The notes under the pieces were generated by a model. That model saw only the letters and a list, made by a program, of their open reading frames with translations. It did no database searches and was not told where the DNA came from. Source: Saccharina japonica (taxonomy: Eukaryota; Sar; Phaeophyceae; Laminariales; Laminariaceae). Taken from it: DNA of 64,000 bases. This document shows positions 11,592-23,666 of the stretch, piece by piece. The stretch spans positions 203,500 through 267,499 of the forward strand of contig MEHQ01004022.1 in assembly GCA_008828725.1 (NCBI GenBank). The letters are read 5' to 3'. Each line of letters starts with the position of its first letter. Position 1 is the first letter of the stretch. The translations under genes and the position numbers were made by a program.

Positions 11592-11672
11592 CCCCGTAAG
11601 AACTGGTCCCACGAATTTGGGGACAAACTACTTGGAAATAGTGTGGGACATTTTTTTTCAGTTCTGAATGGG
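11592..11672. mobile_element. TTAA-flanked mini-MITE, copy 2
   Basis: Bounded by TTAA at 11588-11591 and 11673-11676. Ends CCCCGTAAGAACTGG and, inverted, CCCATTCAGAACTG. It contains GGGGACAAACTACTTGGA, the family core. Confidence 0.75.
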
Positions 11673-11680
11673 TTAAAAAC

Positions 11681-11890
11681 GACGCATGCTATAATACGAT
11701 AGAGGTGCACCATGTTTTTTTTTTTTCTCTTGAGGAGCCCTCTCTAATGCCTCACCCCGAAAAACTGATTTTGGAGGAAAGTAACAGCAGTGCTACGGAC
11801 GCACCCGATGAGCAATCCCAAGGGCCTATGTATAAGTAAGTATACAACGAAATATATTGCAACACAATTTAATAACGAAATTCCGACGAT
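11681..11890. mobile_element. 4-bp-TSD MITE family, partial copy broken by mini-MITEs
   Basis: Starts GACGCATGCTATAATACGAT and AGAGGTGCACCATG, then AAACTGATTTTGGAGGAAAG as in the 12376-12623 copy. The downstream end is obscured by the TTAA elements from about 11890 onward. Confidence 0.65.
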
Positions 11891-11899
11891 TTTGGGTTA

Positions 11900-12139
11900 C
11901 TACTCCAAAAATGAGACCACACTAATTCCAAGTAGTTTTGTCCCAAAAAAGTGGTTGCAGTTCTGAAGGGGTTAATAACTGGTCCCATATAGTTGGGGAC
12001 AAACTACTTGGAATTAGTGTGGGATGTTTTGTTCAGTTCTGAATGGGTTAACCCTTTTACTACGTACGGAAAAAATGGTCCCACACTAATTCCAAGTGAG
12101 CTTGTCCCCAAAAAATGGGTGCAGTTCTTAAGGGGTTAA
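11900..12139. mobile_element. Head-to-tail cluster of TTAA mini-MITEs (about three copies)
   Basis: TTAA sites at 11972-11975, 12048-12051 and 12136-12139 separate successive units: one ending at 11971, one at 11976-12047 and one at 12052-12135. Each has CCC/GGG inverted ends and the GTCCCACACTAATTCCAAGT or GGGGACAAACTACTTGGAA core. Neighbouring units share a single TTAA, as expected if later copies landed in the TTAA of earlier ones. Confidence 0.7.
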
Positions 12140-12158
12140 GGAACCCCGTTATTCAGAA

Positions 12159-12711
12159 GACGCGTGCTATGATACGATAATAAAGGTATACCTTTTTTTG
12201 GCTGAAACGTTTTCTGAATGACGGGGGCCTCCTTAACCCAAAATTGTCGGAGTTTCCATGCTTATGCTGCTTCGTATATTTTTTTATTTGTGTACGTACT
12301 GTAGGTCATGGATGGGATTGCTCATCGGGTATATAGCACTTACTTGCAGTTTCCTCCAAAATCAGTTTGTGGTTGGACGCATGCTACGATGGAGGTGCAC
12401 CATGTTTTTTCTGAGCTCCTCACTTGAGGAGCGTCATACCTCACCGACAAAAATGATTTTGGAGGAAAATAAAAGTGCTGCCGGATGAGAAATCGCATGA
12501 CCGAAGTAATTCCTGAAACATATTTCGTCACAAGGATGAAAGTCCGACGAATTTGGGTTAAGGAGCCCGATCGTTCAGAAAATAATTCAGCCAAAAAGTG
12601 CTACCTCTACCGTAGCACGCGTCGTTGTGAGGTATAAAACTCCTCAAGTGAACACTCTCAGAAACAACATGGCTGCACCTGCATGCAGGCTAACCGTTCG
12701 TAGCATGCGTC
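12159..12711. mobile_element. 4-bp-TSD MITE, older copy interrupted by a second copy
   Basis: The outer element runs from GACGCGTGCTATGATACG (12159) to TAGCATGCGTC (12711), flanked by AGAA/AGAG. It is interrupted at 12375 by a complete second copy at 12376-12623. Taking out the inner element rejoins the outer interior. Confidence 0.75.
12376..12623. mobile_element. 4-bp-TSD MITE, nested copy, 248 bp
   Basis: Inverted ends GACGCATGCTACGATGGAGG and GACGCGTGCTACGGTAGAGG, flanked by GTTG at 12372-12375 and 12624-12627. Length and ends match the 249-bp copy at 29371-29619, so about 248 bp is the canonical size. Confidence 0.85.
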
Positions 12712-13009
12712 AGAGAACGTTTCAGCAAAAAAAACGGTACAGTACCTCTACCGCCGTAGCACGCGTCAAACATAGGGGGAGATACTCGTATAATACCTAC
12801 CTGGTTTTCGTACCAATCGTGGGCTCTGATTACTACAACAGCCCCCCCCCCCGTAACATGAATGTCTGCCTGGTCAGTGAAAACCCGACATGCTCCGTCC
12901 CGGCGTTGTAGAGCTGCGAGGGTCTATGGTCATACGACCACGGCCATGCATGATGAGTAGGAAGTACACCCCACCCCGTAACATGTGTTATCACAGGGGG
13001 AATCTATTT

Positions 13010-13165
13010 ACGGGGGACTATTATGGTAAATAGGACCCGTGGTACAGACAAAAAAAATTACATTTTCGAAGTATTTATCTATTTTTACTAAGAATATCTG
13101 GTTCTATTTGACTAGGATGGTCCTCCGTCATAGTATTTTGACTAGGATGGTCCTCCGTCCTAGTA
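13010..13165. mobile_element. Small inverted-repeat element (possible MITE)
   Basis: GGGGGACTATTATGGTAAAT at the left is mirrored by a GGTTCTATTTGACTAGGATG...TCCTCCGT segment at the right. The same unit recurs at 45155-45265 and, as one end, at 700-745. Target duplications cannot be resolved. Confidence 0.45.
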
Positions 13166-14149
13166 TTAATAATCAGAACCAGATGTGTGGTGTGTCATTA
13201 TCAGGGGGGATGTATGATTGTTGGGTCCATCGTGTTTTTTTTACTCTTATTAATAGTACTTCGTATATATATAGTCTTACTACATTTATTATATATGATC
13301 CTTGTTGGTAAGTCATCATCTTGTCGTCACTCGATAACACGGAGTTATTATCTGTAGTAGGTATGCATAGTTTATGTTCAAGAGTTGTATCCTTGGAATA
13401 TCCAGTCATATTTCATTACCAAGACAGTGAAGGTATGCAGGACAAGTAATACATTATCGTATGTACCTGGTGACTACTATATCGTAAGTGGTTTGGTTTC
13501 TCAGAATCCACGTGTGGAATAACATTCCGGTCAGTAAACACATATAATGCGGGATAATGGATAGGCTGTTGTATGTGGTTTGGTTGTTCTGTATAGAGAC
13601 TGCGTACAAGGTCGGTCACGATTGTTGTTGCGTTATCTGACGTAAGGTATCGTAGGAAGTACATGTTGCTGTCGCGATTCAAGATCGTAGTGTATGTTGC
13701 AGTTTGCGATCATCAAGACCGTCAGAAGAACAGGAGCGTTTGCACGCGCACTCTCTCTAACTATTATTTTGCTCATCATCAGCCTCGCTTTTGAGCAAAT
13801 ACATTAATCAACATTGGCCTGGAGTCGCCAACACTATCTTCTCTTCTATTGAAGCGGTCATACAAGTTTGCCTCACAGCGACTTGAGCGTTCACCCTCAA
13901 ATTTAGGTTGTGTCTTGACTGGTCATCAGCAAGCGAGCCTACAGCGTACAAACCAGCTAGGCGCTGGTATACACGCTATGGTACACCACATCGTTATGAA
14001 CATTAGCCCACCCCGAAATACTACAGTGAAATGTTTCCTGAGGAGTCTGTCTCCCTTGAAGAGACAAGAGTTCTACACCCTCGATCCCATGGACTGCGTA
14101 TCTATCGATCTATCTATATCACGAACATTTTTTTGGTAAAAGCACAAAA

Positions 14150-14530
14150 GACCCATGCCCGTCCCGTGGCGCAATAGCCGTCAAGGATCCCTAAAACTAG
14201 TACACTTGTCCCGTGACGGCATAGCCTCCAGTCAAGGAAGCCGACAAGGAACACTAAAACTAATTCACTTGTCCCGTGACCGCATAGCCGTCAGTCAAGG
14301 AAGCCGTCACGGGACACTAAAACTACAGTAGTACACTTGTCCCGTGACGGCATAGCCGTCAGTCAAGGAAGCCGACAAGGAACACTAAAACTAGTACGCT
14401 TGTCCCGTGACGGCATAACCGTCAGTCAAGGAAGCCATCAAGGAACACTAAAACTAGTGCACTTGTCCCGTGATGGCATAGCCGTCAGTTAAGATAGCCG
14501 TCAAGGAACACCAAAAAATACAGCCAGTAG
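14150..14530. repeat. ~62-65-bp minisatellite containing a TGACGGCATAGCCGTCA palindrome
   Basis: About six units of the form CACTTGTCCCGTGACGGCAT...AGCCGTCAAGGAACACTAAA. Each contains the dyad TGACGGC-AT-AGCCGTCA. Duplicon B has about four units at 45525-45770, so copy number has changed since duplication. Confidence 0.9.
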
Positions 14531-15049
14531 TACATTTGCCCCTTGACGGATTCTACTGTTAATTATGACAGTACGTAGCTGTTGTACACTTCGTACGTCA
14601 GACTTGTAACGGAGGTGCTTTATCCGTATATAAGTAGGTGCACATCGAGTAGGTGCACATAAACCTTCCTGTGCGAGATCTGGCTTGTAGGGCTGTCGGC
14701 TTACTTACTATGAGTCGCCGACTATTATTAAATTACTAGTTGGCTGTATATTCACCCATCCATGTGAGCGTGATATTACGGGGAAACATAGTAATCAGGA
14801 TCAAATATGCTTAGCAAAAATACTGTAGTATATAGGTTTTTTTCTACGTGATGGGTCCTGATAATTATGCCCTCCCGTAATAGAAATTCTGCCAGACAGT
14901 CTACCACAACAGCAGGGGTAAAATCATGCACTTCTTTAGTCGGCGCTGCCCGACTTCTCCGTATCATCAGAGACGACTATTGATAGAAATGCGCAAGACA
15001 GCGAACCGATAGGGGCTACTATAGTTTTGGCTCCATTTTTCCGTGTCAT

Positions 15050-15215
15050 TTGTTGCCTCCGCCCTTCTTGTCTCTCTCCTTCCTACGTATAACAATAATA
15101 GTCGTAACTCAGATTCGGGGTCACAAAACGTAGGCTGTTCTCCCTCCTCCCCCCCACTACGGTTCGTACCATGCATTTTTTATCGCGAGAAATACTTAAT
15201 TCGGCCCAGAAGCGG
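15050..15215 (-). repeat. SINE-2 family tail fragment
   Basis: GTCGTAACTCAGATTCGGGG, TCACAAA, TCCCTCCTCCC and CACTACGGTTCGTACC occur here as at 32545-32640, 46420-46510 and, reversed, 48880-48965. It is the 3' (non-tRNA) part of the family whose tRNA-like head is visible at 32750-32822. It directly abuts the intron downstream of GH114 copy A exon 3. Confidence 0.65.
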
Positions 15216-15233
15216 GAGGTTTTGCTGACTTAC

Positions 15234-15344
15234 CTTGACGATGGTGTCCAGACCCATTGCGTTCGCATCGTTGCACATGCTCAAGCCTAGGCGGTACTCT
15301 ACGTTGAACACGGCCTTGCCCTGGTCGAGGAAGGGCTGGAGCGT
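15234..15344 (-). CDS. GH114-type glycosidase copy A, exon 3
   Basis: 37 codons between an acceptor (CTATCTCACAG|ACG) and a donor (GTCAAG|GTAAGT). The translation begins [20 protein letters not shown] and ends MGLDTIVK, the typical C-terminal GH114 block (GKAVF-x-VEY ... C ... TI-x-K). Phase 0 at both ends matches exon 2 upstream. The good donor after TIVK implies at least one more short exon downstream (lower coordinates), which I could not identify with confidence. Confidence 0.85.
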
Positions 15345-18300
15345 CTGTGAGATAGCGAAAACAAGATTGAAGAAGAAGAACAAAATAAATATGCGCCAAT
15401 CAGAACAGGACAAAAACAAGAGATGCACCGATAAGAACGGGAGAAAAAAAAGTGTGAGGAGACCGGCAAGAATTAGAGATGGCCAATCAGAATGGGACAA
15501 GACGAAGTGGGGGGTATGCACCAATCAGCAAGGAGAAAAAATAAGAAATAAATGCACCAGTCAGAACGGGACATAAACAAGAGATGTAACAATCAGAACG
15601 GGACATATATGTGAGGGGACCGACAAGAATAATATATGCGCCAATCAGGACGGGGCAAGAGGGGAGGGGGGGATATGCACCAATCAGAACGGAACAAAAG
15701 TAAGAGATGCACCAATCACAACGGGAAATTACTAGAGACGCACCGATCAGAACGGGGCAAGAGGGTAGGGGGGGATATGCACCAATCAGCAAGGATTCAT
15801 ATTGATAGATGCACCAATCAGAACGTGACCATAGAGGGAGGGGCATCAGAACGGGAAATAGATGTGAGAGGACCGACAATAACAAGAGATGCACCAATTA
15901 TAATGGGACAGGAAGAGGAGGAAGGCATGCACCAATTAGAACGGAACAAAAATGAGAGATGCACCAATCAGAACGGGACAAAAGCAAGATATGCACCAAT
16001 CAGAACGGGACATAGATGCGAGGGAACCGACAATAATAAGAGATGCGTCCATCAGAACGGGACAAGACGGGAGGGGGGGGGACGCACCAATCAGAACGGA
16101 ACATAAGTAAGAGATGCACCAATCAGAACGGAACAGGACTAAGAGGCGCACCAATCAGAACGGGACAAAAGGGAGGGGGGGCGACAAGAATAAGAGATGC
16201 GTCAATCAGAACGGGACAAGAGAAGGGAGGGGGAAACGCACCAATCAGAACGGAACAAAAGTAAGAGATGCACCAATCAGAACGGGAAAGGACTGAGAGA
16301 CGCACGCACCAATCAGAGCGGGACAAGGGGGGGGGGGCGGAGTGAGCGTGAATACCACGCACAGGCATCAACCATATCATAGCATGTAGAGTAATTCGCC
16401 TGCTGGTGATACAGGGGCGAAAAATGCCCTGTATGTACATCGACGCGGGTATTCCACGAAAAAAGCATACATTGGGAAGGAGCAAGGACAGCAAAAAACG
16501 GAGTAGGCAGAGCTCAAGCATGTAGAGTACTTCGCCTGCTTTTGATATCGGGGTGAAACATGCCCTGTATGTACATCGACGCGGGTGGTCAACCAAAAAA
16601 AGTATATATTGGGATATTGGGAAGGAGCAAGGACACCAAAGAACGGAATAGGTAGAGCTCAAGCCGGACGTATATGTGCAGAGAGGAGTTAGACTTCGTG
16701 CATATGACTCCTTTCGCTTCTCGTGGTTTTCTTTGTTTTGAGTGCTTTATGAAGCGCATGCTACACATTGTTGAATGGCAAGAGCAATTCTCCAGTCTGT
16801 GACTGGAGTTGTCATTTGGAAATTGAAAAAGTGACCGGAGAAGATCAAGTGAAAAAGTGATCCCAGAAAACACACCCCGGGGTACCCTTTGTCCGCTCGA
16901 CTCTCAAAGCCCGCTTTGCACGCAAGCGACCTTCTGGAAGAGGACAAGCCATCGACAATAACAGCCGGAGCGTCACCAACGGGAGCTGGATTATCCCCAC
17001 CAAGAGCCGGAACACCATCACCGGGAGCTGAAGATTCCTCACCAGGGATCGGAACGCCATCACCAGAGACTGGAACACTACTGCAAGGAGCTGGAGTCTC
17101 GTCACCACCAGGAGTAATAACTTCTATTTCACCCGGGGACGCCTCTATAACCTCGCCCGCTGTCGCACCTTCAACTTCGACTGGAGTCACACCGGATGCA
17201 CCGCATCACGAGACCGCCAGTACGAGACCCAATCCAAGGAGACCTTCGACAGCACGCACGCCAATAGAGCATCATGGGCAGACCCTCCGGCAACGTGTGT
17301 GGATTTCGCCTACACCATTAGAGACCCATTTCAGATCTCGGAGGAGGAAAACTGGGTAATCAAAATCCCCCAACAAAGAACCAAGATGCCACCCAATCCA
17401 TGGAACAGCATCATCTGGGGTCACTGGATCATCAACATCTGGGATTATCGGAACATCCGCATCTGGGATCATCGGAGCATTATATCTGGGATCATCGGAG
17501 CATCAACGTCTGGGGTCACTGGATCACCGACATCTGAGAGCACCGGATCATCAGCTGGATCATCATCATCTGCATCTGGCATTACCAGATCATCATCATC
17601 TGGCATTACCGGATCATCATCATCTGGAATTACCGGATCATCAACTGGATCATCAGCATCTGGAATTACCGGATCATCAGCTGGATCATCATCCTCTGGC
17701 ATCACCGGAGCATCAGCTGAGACATCACCGCCTGCTTCACCAGGAGTCGTGTCAGCTGCCCGAGAGCTGTGTCTGACTCGCACCTCCACACGAGCCGAGC
17801 CCAACACGGCAACAACGGGACCAACCGTCAGATGAAGGAGGTCCACACGCTCACAATAGCGGAAGGACGACCGTGGGCAAAGCCTGGGACAGAATCAGCG
17901 GAATCAAAACAGGGCAACCAAGCGCCATTGGCGACTTCGTCGATCGTTTACACCGGCAAGCCAACTTCAGGCTTCCACTTCTTCCTGAACGAAGGGCCCA
18001 TCGACATCGGGACCAAAAAGCAGATACAGACTGCTTGATCAACAGTGGAGGCGGGACTGATAAAAGCAATCAGTTTTGAGATAAAGGAAGCTACCTACCT
18101 CTCTAACTTCAGCATAAGTTGAGCCTTTAATTCTAATCCTGAGCTAAGGATAACGGACCAAGAACATCGGACGACCACCGGCATCTACACCATCAAGGTC
18201 GAACCACTGGAAGCGTGAAATCCATTATCTGCTTTATCGAAGCTGTAGAGTGTTGCATGTTCTTTTTTGTACGGGGCGGGAAGATATTGAATCCTTGGTC

Positions 18301-21300
18301 AACAAACTGATCACTGGAATTTTTTTTCTTACGTTGTTTGGTAGCGTATCGCGTCCATCTTCCCTGCAGTGCAGCAAAGACCGGTGTTGTGTAAGATTGC
18401 GATATATCGTAGTCAGTAAGCACCAAGTAAGGGTACATTGTAACCATGTCGAATAAGCATTTTCGATTGGGTAGTTTAATAGCAAATCTAACTACGGCAT
18501 CTCCAGTACTTCGGGGTGTATGGTAGGAGAACCCGCCACCTGGACGAGTACAAACGGGAAATTAGGATACACGAGGGGTGATGTCTCTCTGAAAACAGTA
18601 TGTCTTGTTGCAGCTTTAAACAGCTGGCAGTGTCCATGTGTTCCTTTGTTTGTTTCATGGGCGGCAGGAATCTTGGTGGGCTGTTCACTCCTATGCTTGT
18701 TGCGGAATGATGAACATATTCACTGTTTTAAACTAATACTAACATATTCTATCCGCATTGTCATTTTAACTGACTGGAATATAGTTAACGTTTGATGATT
18801 CTAGGATTGTGAACTGATAGCTAACCTTGCATAACACATGCAGAAACGCGCACAGTAGCAGAGCAGGATGTTTTATATCCGCTTGTTTTGTGTAACCCCC
18901 CGGATACCGTAGCAGAACGAGCCAACTCGCAGTACCGCTTGTTGAATATTTCCCCCGCAACAACTAGCATCGTTGTTGTGTGTATTTTTGGAAGCATGGC
19001 ATGTACCAGGTAACCCAGAAGTAACGAGTACATTGTTGCAGAGTTGAATTTCGAATTTCAATTTAATTCGATGCGTTAACGCATCGAGGGGTCGTATTAG
19101 AGATGACACCTATCATAGCAGTAGTCGGTATCATTTAGGCGATGCTGAATAACGCAGGGTTATCTGCTACAACGTAGCTCGTACTACATCAGTAGGCAGT
19201 CATACCCACCTAGGAGTAGTGATCTGTACCGTATCGCGGCTTTCATGTGGTAACAATGCCAGTATGTAACAGCAGGTCTTATATTCTTGTGTGCACTCGT
19301 ACATATACCAAGTACTCTCTGATAGCACATAGCAAATCTGCAGTACTCATATCGTAGACAAAGAGCAGCATCATAGCACGGCGTAGCTACTCGTAAGACA
19401 GGACAGTACATCAAGTTCACACAGGTACACACCAGAGGTTGGCAGTAGACTAAGCTCTGTCATGAGTATTATAGAAGTATCGCACGTAAGTACGCGTCGG
19501 ATATGTAAACGGGACTGTCATGATTCAATCGAATCAGTACCCTGGAAGACCGGTAGAAATTTCGGGGAAATATCCCACTAGGGTGATGGCTTGCTTTCTT
19601 ATTTGGGGTACGTCGTATCCTATATTTGCTTTGGGATCGAGCTACGAGTGCATGTGCAACACCCTCACACTCTCTCACTCCTCTTCAGCTCTCTTCTACA
19701 ACATATGCTCTTCACGAGCTCTGTCTGCTGGAAATAAACATCTAAGGCCTGGGGCCACCTTCTTGTTATTCTCTTCTTCTATTTGAATCTTCTCGAACAA
19801 GCTCACCTCACCGTGAGCTTCGCGCTTACCTCAATTTTAGGCTGAATCTTGGCTGGTCATCAGCAAGCGAGCCTACAGCGTACACACTAGCTACGAGCCG
19901 GTACACACGCTGAATCCCCATACTTAATACCCATACTGATTCGTGTAAATTTGCAGCATTTTTCTGTTTATATATATAATATATGTTTTCATCTTGTTTG
20001 CAAACCCCTTACGTATACCAGTACATGATACTCTATTACCAAGTGGTTTGTCTATTTTGGCGAAACGCTTACGCGCGCCTACCTACTCGGACAACATTAT
20101 CCTCAGATCCTCCTTGGGGCCTTAATGTACAGTAGTGTGTCGTGTGTGACACACCACAATATCCCATTCGGGGCCCCTATGGTCTATATAGCGACGAAAA
20201 CGATGATAACTTTGGTGCTACGCAATGATAACTTTGTTTGGTGTTTTACGTAAACCATGATAATCGTGTTGGTGATATATCAGCGGCTCAACGAGCAGAG
20301 TGAGCGTAGCGTACAGCAAAAGGGTTTATAAGACGCGCCCGACATGCTGTATATTTCCCGTCCTTCAACTGACGCGTGCTACCGGTATAAGGGTGCCCCT
20401 TGATCGCTTCTGAGCCTAAATGAGAACTTCGCCTAATAATGATCAACAATATCGTGGCCTACACAGGTAAGGGGATTACATAATAAGGGTAGGGGTGGAT
20501 TTAATTAATTAATCAATGGACTTGAACTTATGGTGTGGATTCATTAAATTTGACGCAAGAGGGACAACTATGCAAAATGCGTAGATAATTACTTAATTTT
20601 GCAAAAGGGGGAGAACAATAAATTTACGACTCCTTGCATTGGAACTCGGATACCATCTTCTTGTGTTTTCCACCCCTCATTCACAGCAGTAGTAGTGGCC
20701 GTTTCCCACTCTGAACCCCCAAGAGAGAGTTTAGTAGGCATATACCAGGTATGCATATATATGTAACTCACAACTCACATCGCATTCGTTCCACTCGTGG
20801 CACTCCTTGTTCAGAGCGAAGTCGAAGTCGTCTACGAGGCTGGCCACCAGCTCCACCGCGTTCTTCAGGCCGACCGCCATCTCGTTTTCGTGAACCTCCT
20901 TCGCGAACCACCTGTTGTACTCGACCTGCTCCGCCTTCGTCACGGACACCCTGGTTTTTCTTTTCTTTTCGGAGTAGACCATCATGTTGTCCGGGTCGAT
21001 CGCGTCGCAGCCCATGTCGGCAGCCTTCGTGACGCGCTTTCTCATGATATCCTGCACATCCTGGTTGTTCACGTCGACCCATTTCTCCCCGGGCCTACCG
21101 GCCACTTTTCTCCCGATGGCCCGCGAAGGGAACTGGTCGGCGTCGTCCCGCCAGTTTTCTACCGTGCCGATGCTTATGTAACACGCCACGACCTTGCCTA
21201 ATGCGTGGAGCGTGTCGATGGTGTCCTGGGCATCGTCTGCGATCAGGGAAGGGGGGGGGGGGGGGGGGGGGGCTTGCGTACTCATTTGTTGCTTCGCCTT

Positions 21301-23624
21301 AAAGTCATTTGACCATCGGAACCCACGCATCCCTTTCGAGACGGAGCACCGTTCCTACTCCTAATAGGAACGCCTCCAACACAGAAGTCGGGCGCTCATT
21401 CCTATCCCTTCATTGAACCCCCCGCATATCTCTTAATTAAGTGTTCCTTTCTCCCCTTCCACCATATTTTTAGGGGGGGGGGGGGGGGTATCTCGACCAG
21501 ATCTTTCCCGAGAATGTTAATATTCGAATGTAATGCTTAGAACCCTTACCGTTGTCGAGATCGAGCGCTGAAAAACGATCGCACCCCCCTGTGCGATAAA
21601 TCTCGCGTCCTTCTTGCGTACGGTACCTTTTTAGTTTTGATTGGCTGGAACTATCTGTTAAATATATNATATATTTAACAGATAGTTCCAGCCAATCAAA
21701 ACTAAAAAGGTACCGTACGCAAGAAGGACGCGAGATTTATCGCACAGGGGGGTGCGATCGTTTTTCAGCGCTCGATCTCGACAACGGTAAGGGTTCTAAG
21801 CATTACATTCGAATATTAACATTCTCGGGAAAGATCTGGTCGAGATACCCCCCCCCCCCCCCCTAAAAATATGGTGGAAGGGGAGAAAGGAACACTTAAT
21901 TAAGAGATATGCGGGGGGTTCAATGAAGGGATAGGAATGAGCGCCCGACTTCTGTGTTGGAGGCGTTCCTATTAGGAGTAGGAACGGTGCTCCGTCTCGA
22001 AAGGGATGCGTTGGGGTTCCGATGTCAAATGACTCGTTAAGGCAGCAACAGAATGAGTACCTCCCCCCCCCCCTGTCTAACATCTGGAGTAGGGATGTGA
22101 GAGAAAATTGTTCCTTCTGTGGGGGGGGGGTGGGGAGGGGGCAAACCCACAGCGATGGCGTAAAGGGATGGAGCTTGGATGCAACATAACAATATTTATA
22201 ATATAAAATAAAAGAGTGAGTAAGTGGTGAGAAGGGAGGAGCAGGGGCAGCAAATGGGCTGGAGTAGACAAAAAGCTCAAACCCGAAGTAGTTCGTACGA
22301 GTACAGAAGAGAGTAACGTAGACATTGTGCAGAGTATATCATAAGGCTCTTTTTGTTTCCTCCGTGGTTTTTCTCTTCTTTCGGAGTGAGTGCTTATGAG
22401 TGATCAACGTTGAAGCTAACCATGCTACACATCCTTTAATATGACAAGCTAATAACAATAACGATATGAAGAACGAGACAACCCGCCATCCATCATGTTA
22501 ACCCTTTTAGAACTGCAGTCCCGTTTTGGGGACAAACCACTCTAATTCTAAGTGATTTGTCCCCAAAACGGGACTCCAGTCCCATAAGGGTTAATAGACG
22601 GACACCGCAAAAGTACAGAGAATACGGAGAATCCAAAAACGTACCAGTATCTATACAAGATTTCCCTTCGGAATCGTCGCGTTTATCACATTTTTGGACA
22701 AAAACAAAGGCAGTTATTTTTCACTATACAAGTGAAAGAAATCTGGGGTTTGTGGAGAGGTACTGAATCGTTGGCATGTTTGTTAGAGGGGATGGGGAAT
22801 TGTTTATCAAGTCGGTATCATGGTGGTGCAGTTGGTTGAACTGGAGAGACAGAGGTTGGAAGGTTTAAGGCAGTAAGGAAGAAGACCATCTACCGCTGTA
22901 GTACGGGGCTCTACTCGTGGTGTTGGCGAGCGCTATACCACAGGTATTTTACAACTAATCTTTCTCGTTTAAAAAAAAAAATCTTATTTCAATCTTTGAT
23001 TGTTTAGCCATACGAGTAGAAAATGTTCGGGAGAAACCACAGCTGACGTGTTTCTTAGTTGATCATAAAATGAGAAAAGGCCCGGATAAACCTGGATAGT
23101 CGTCTCGCACCCATATTTAGTTTTGATCTGGTTCGAATCACGTAAGACATGGTTTCCATTCATTGTGGCGCGTGGGACATGTTCGAATCTGATATTAATC
23201 GTAACAACAACAACAACAACAACACAGCAACACCAGCAACACCAAGCATCACACAAGACACCGACCGACACACACATCAAGCAACCGAGAACAACAACAA
23301 CAACAACACAGAACACTCACCCATGTCGATGAAGAACGCATCTACCTTCACGTCGGTGTCCACGGGTAAGTCCAAGTTGTAGTTCCAGCTTTGCCCGGCG
23401 GTGATGATTTTGGAAGAATCAAAACCACCATCAGAATGGTAGGAAGGTGCGGGCGTAGGTGCAAGAGTAAGCTTGGGAGTAACAGGTTCAGGAGTAAGCG
23501 GCCCAGGAGTAGGAGCAGGATCATAAGGGGGAGGGGTGGTGTTTTCGCAGACCTCGAGCTCCGCGGCCACCGCCGCCAACTGTGTTTCCAGGGTTTGGTG
23601 TTCATCCTGGAGGGCGGTGCAGTC

Positions 23625-23666
<42 letters not shown>

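Noticed and set aside
15487..16264. Overlapping ORFs of 70-156 codons with NQNGTK- or VLIGA-like repeats
   Set aside because: Products of the 30-bp intronic minisatellite.
20768..21201. ORFs of 93-134 codons in other frames over GH114 exon 2, and the equivalents at 47644-48272
   Set aside because: Shadows of a GC-rich coding exon.
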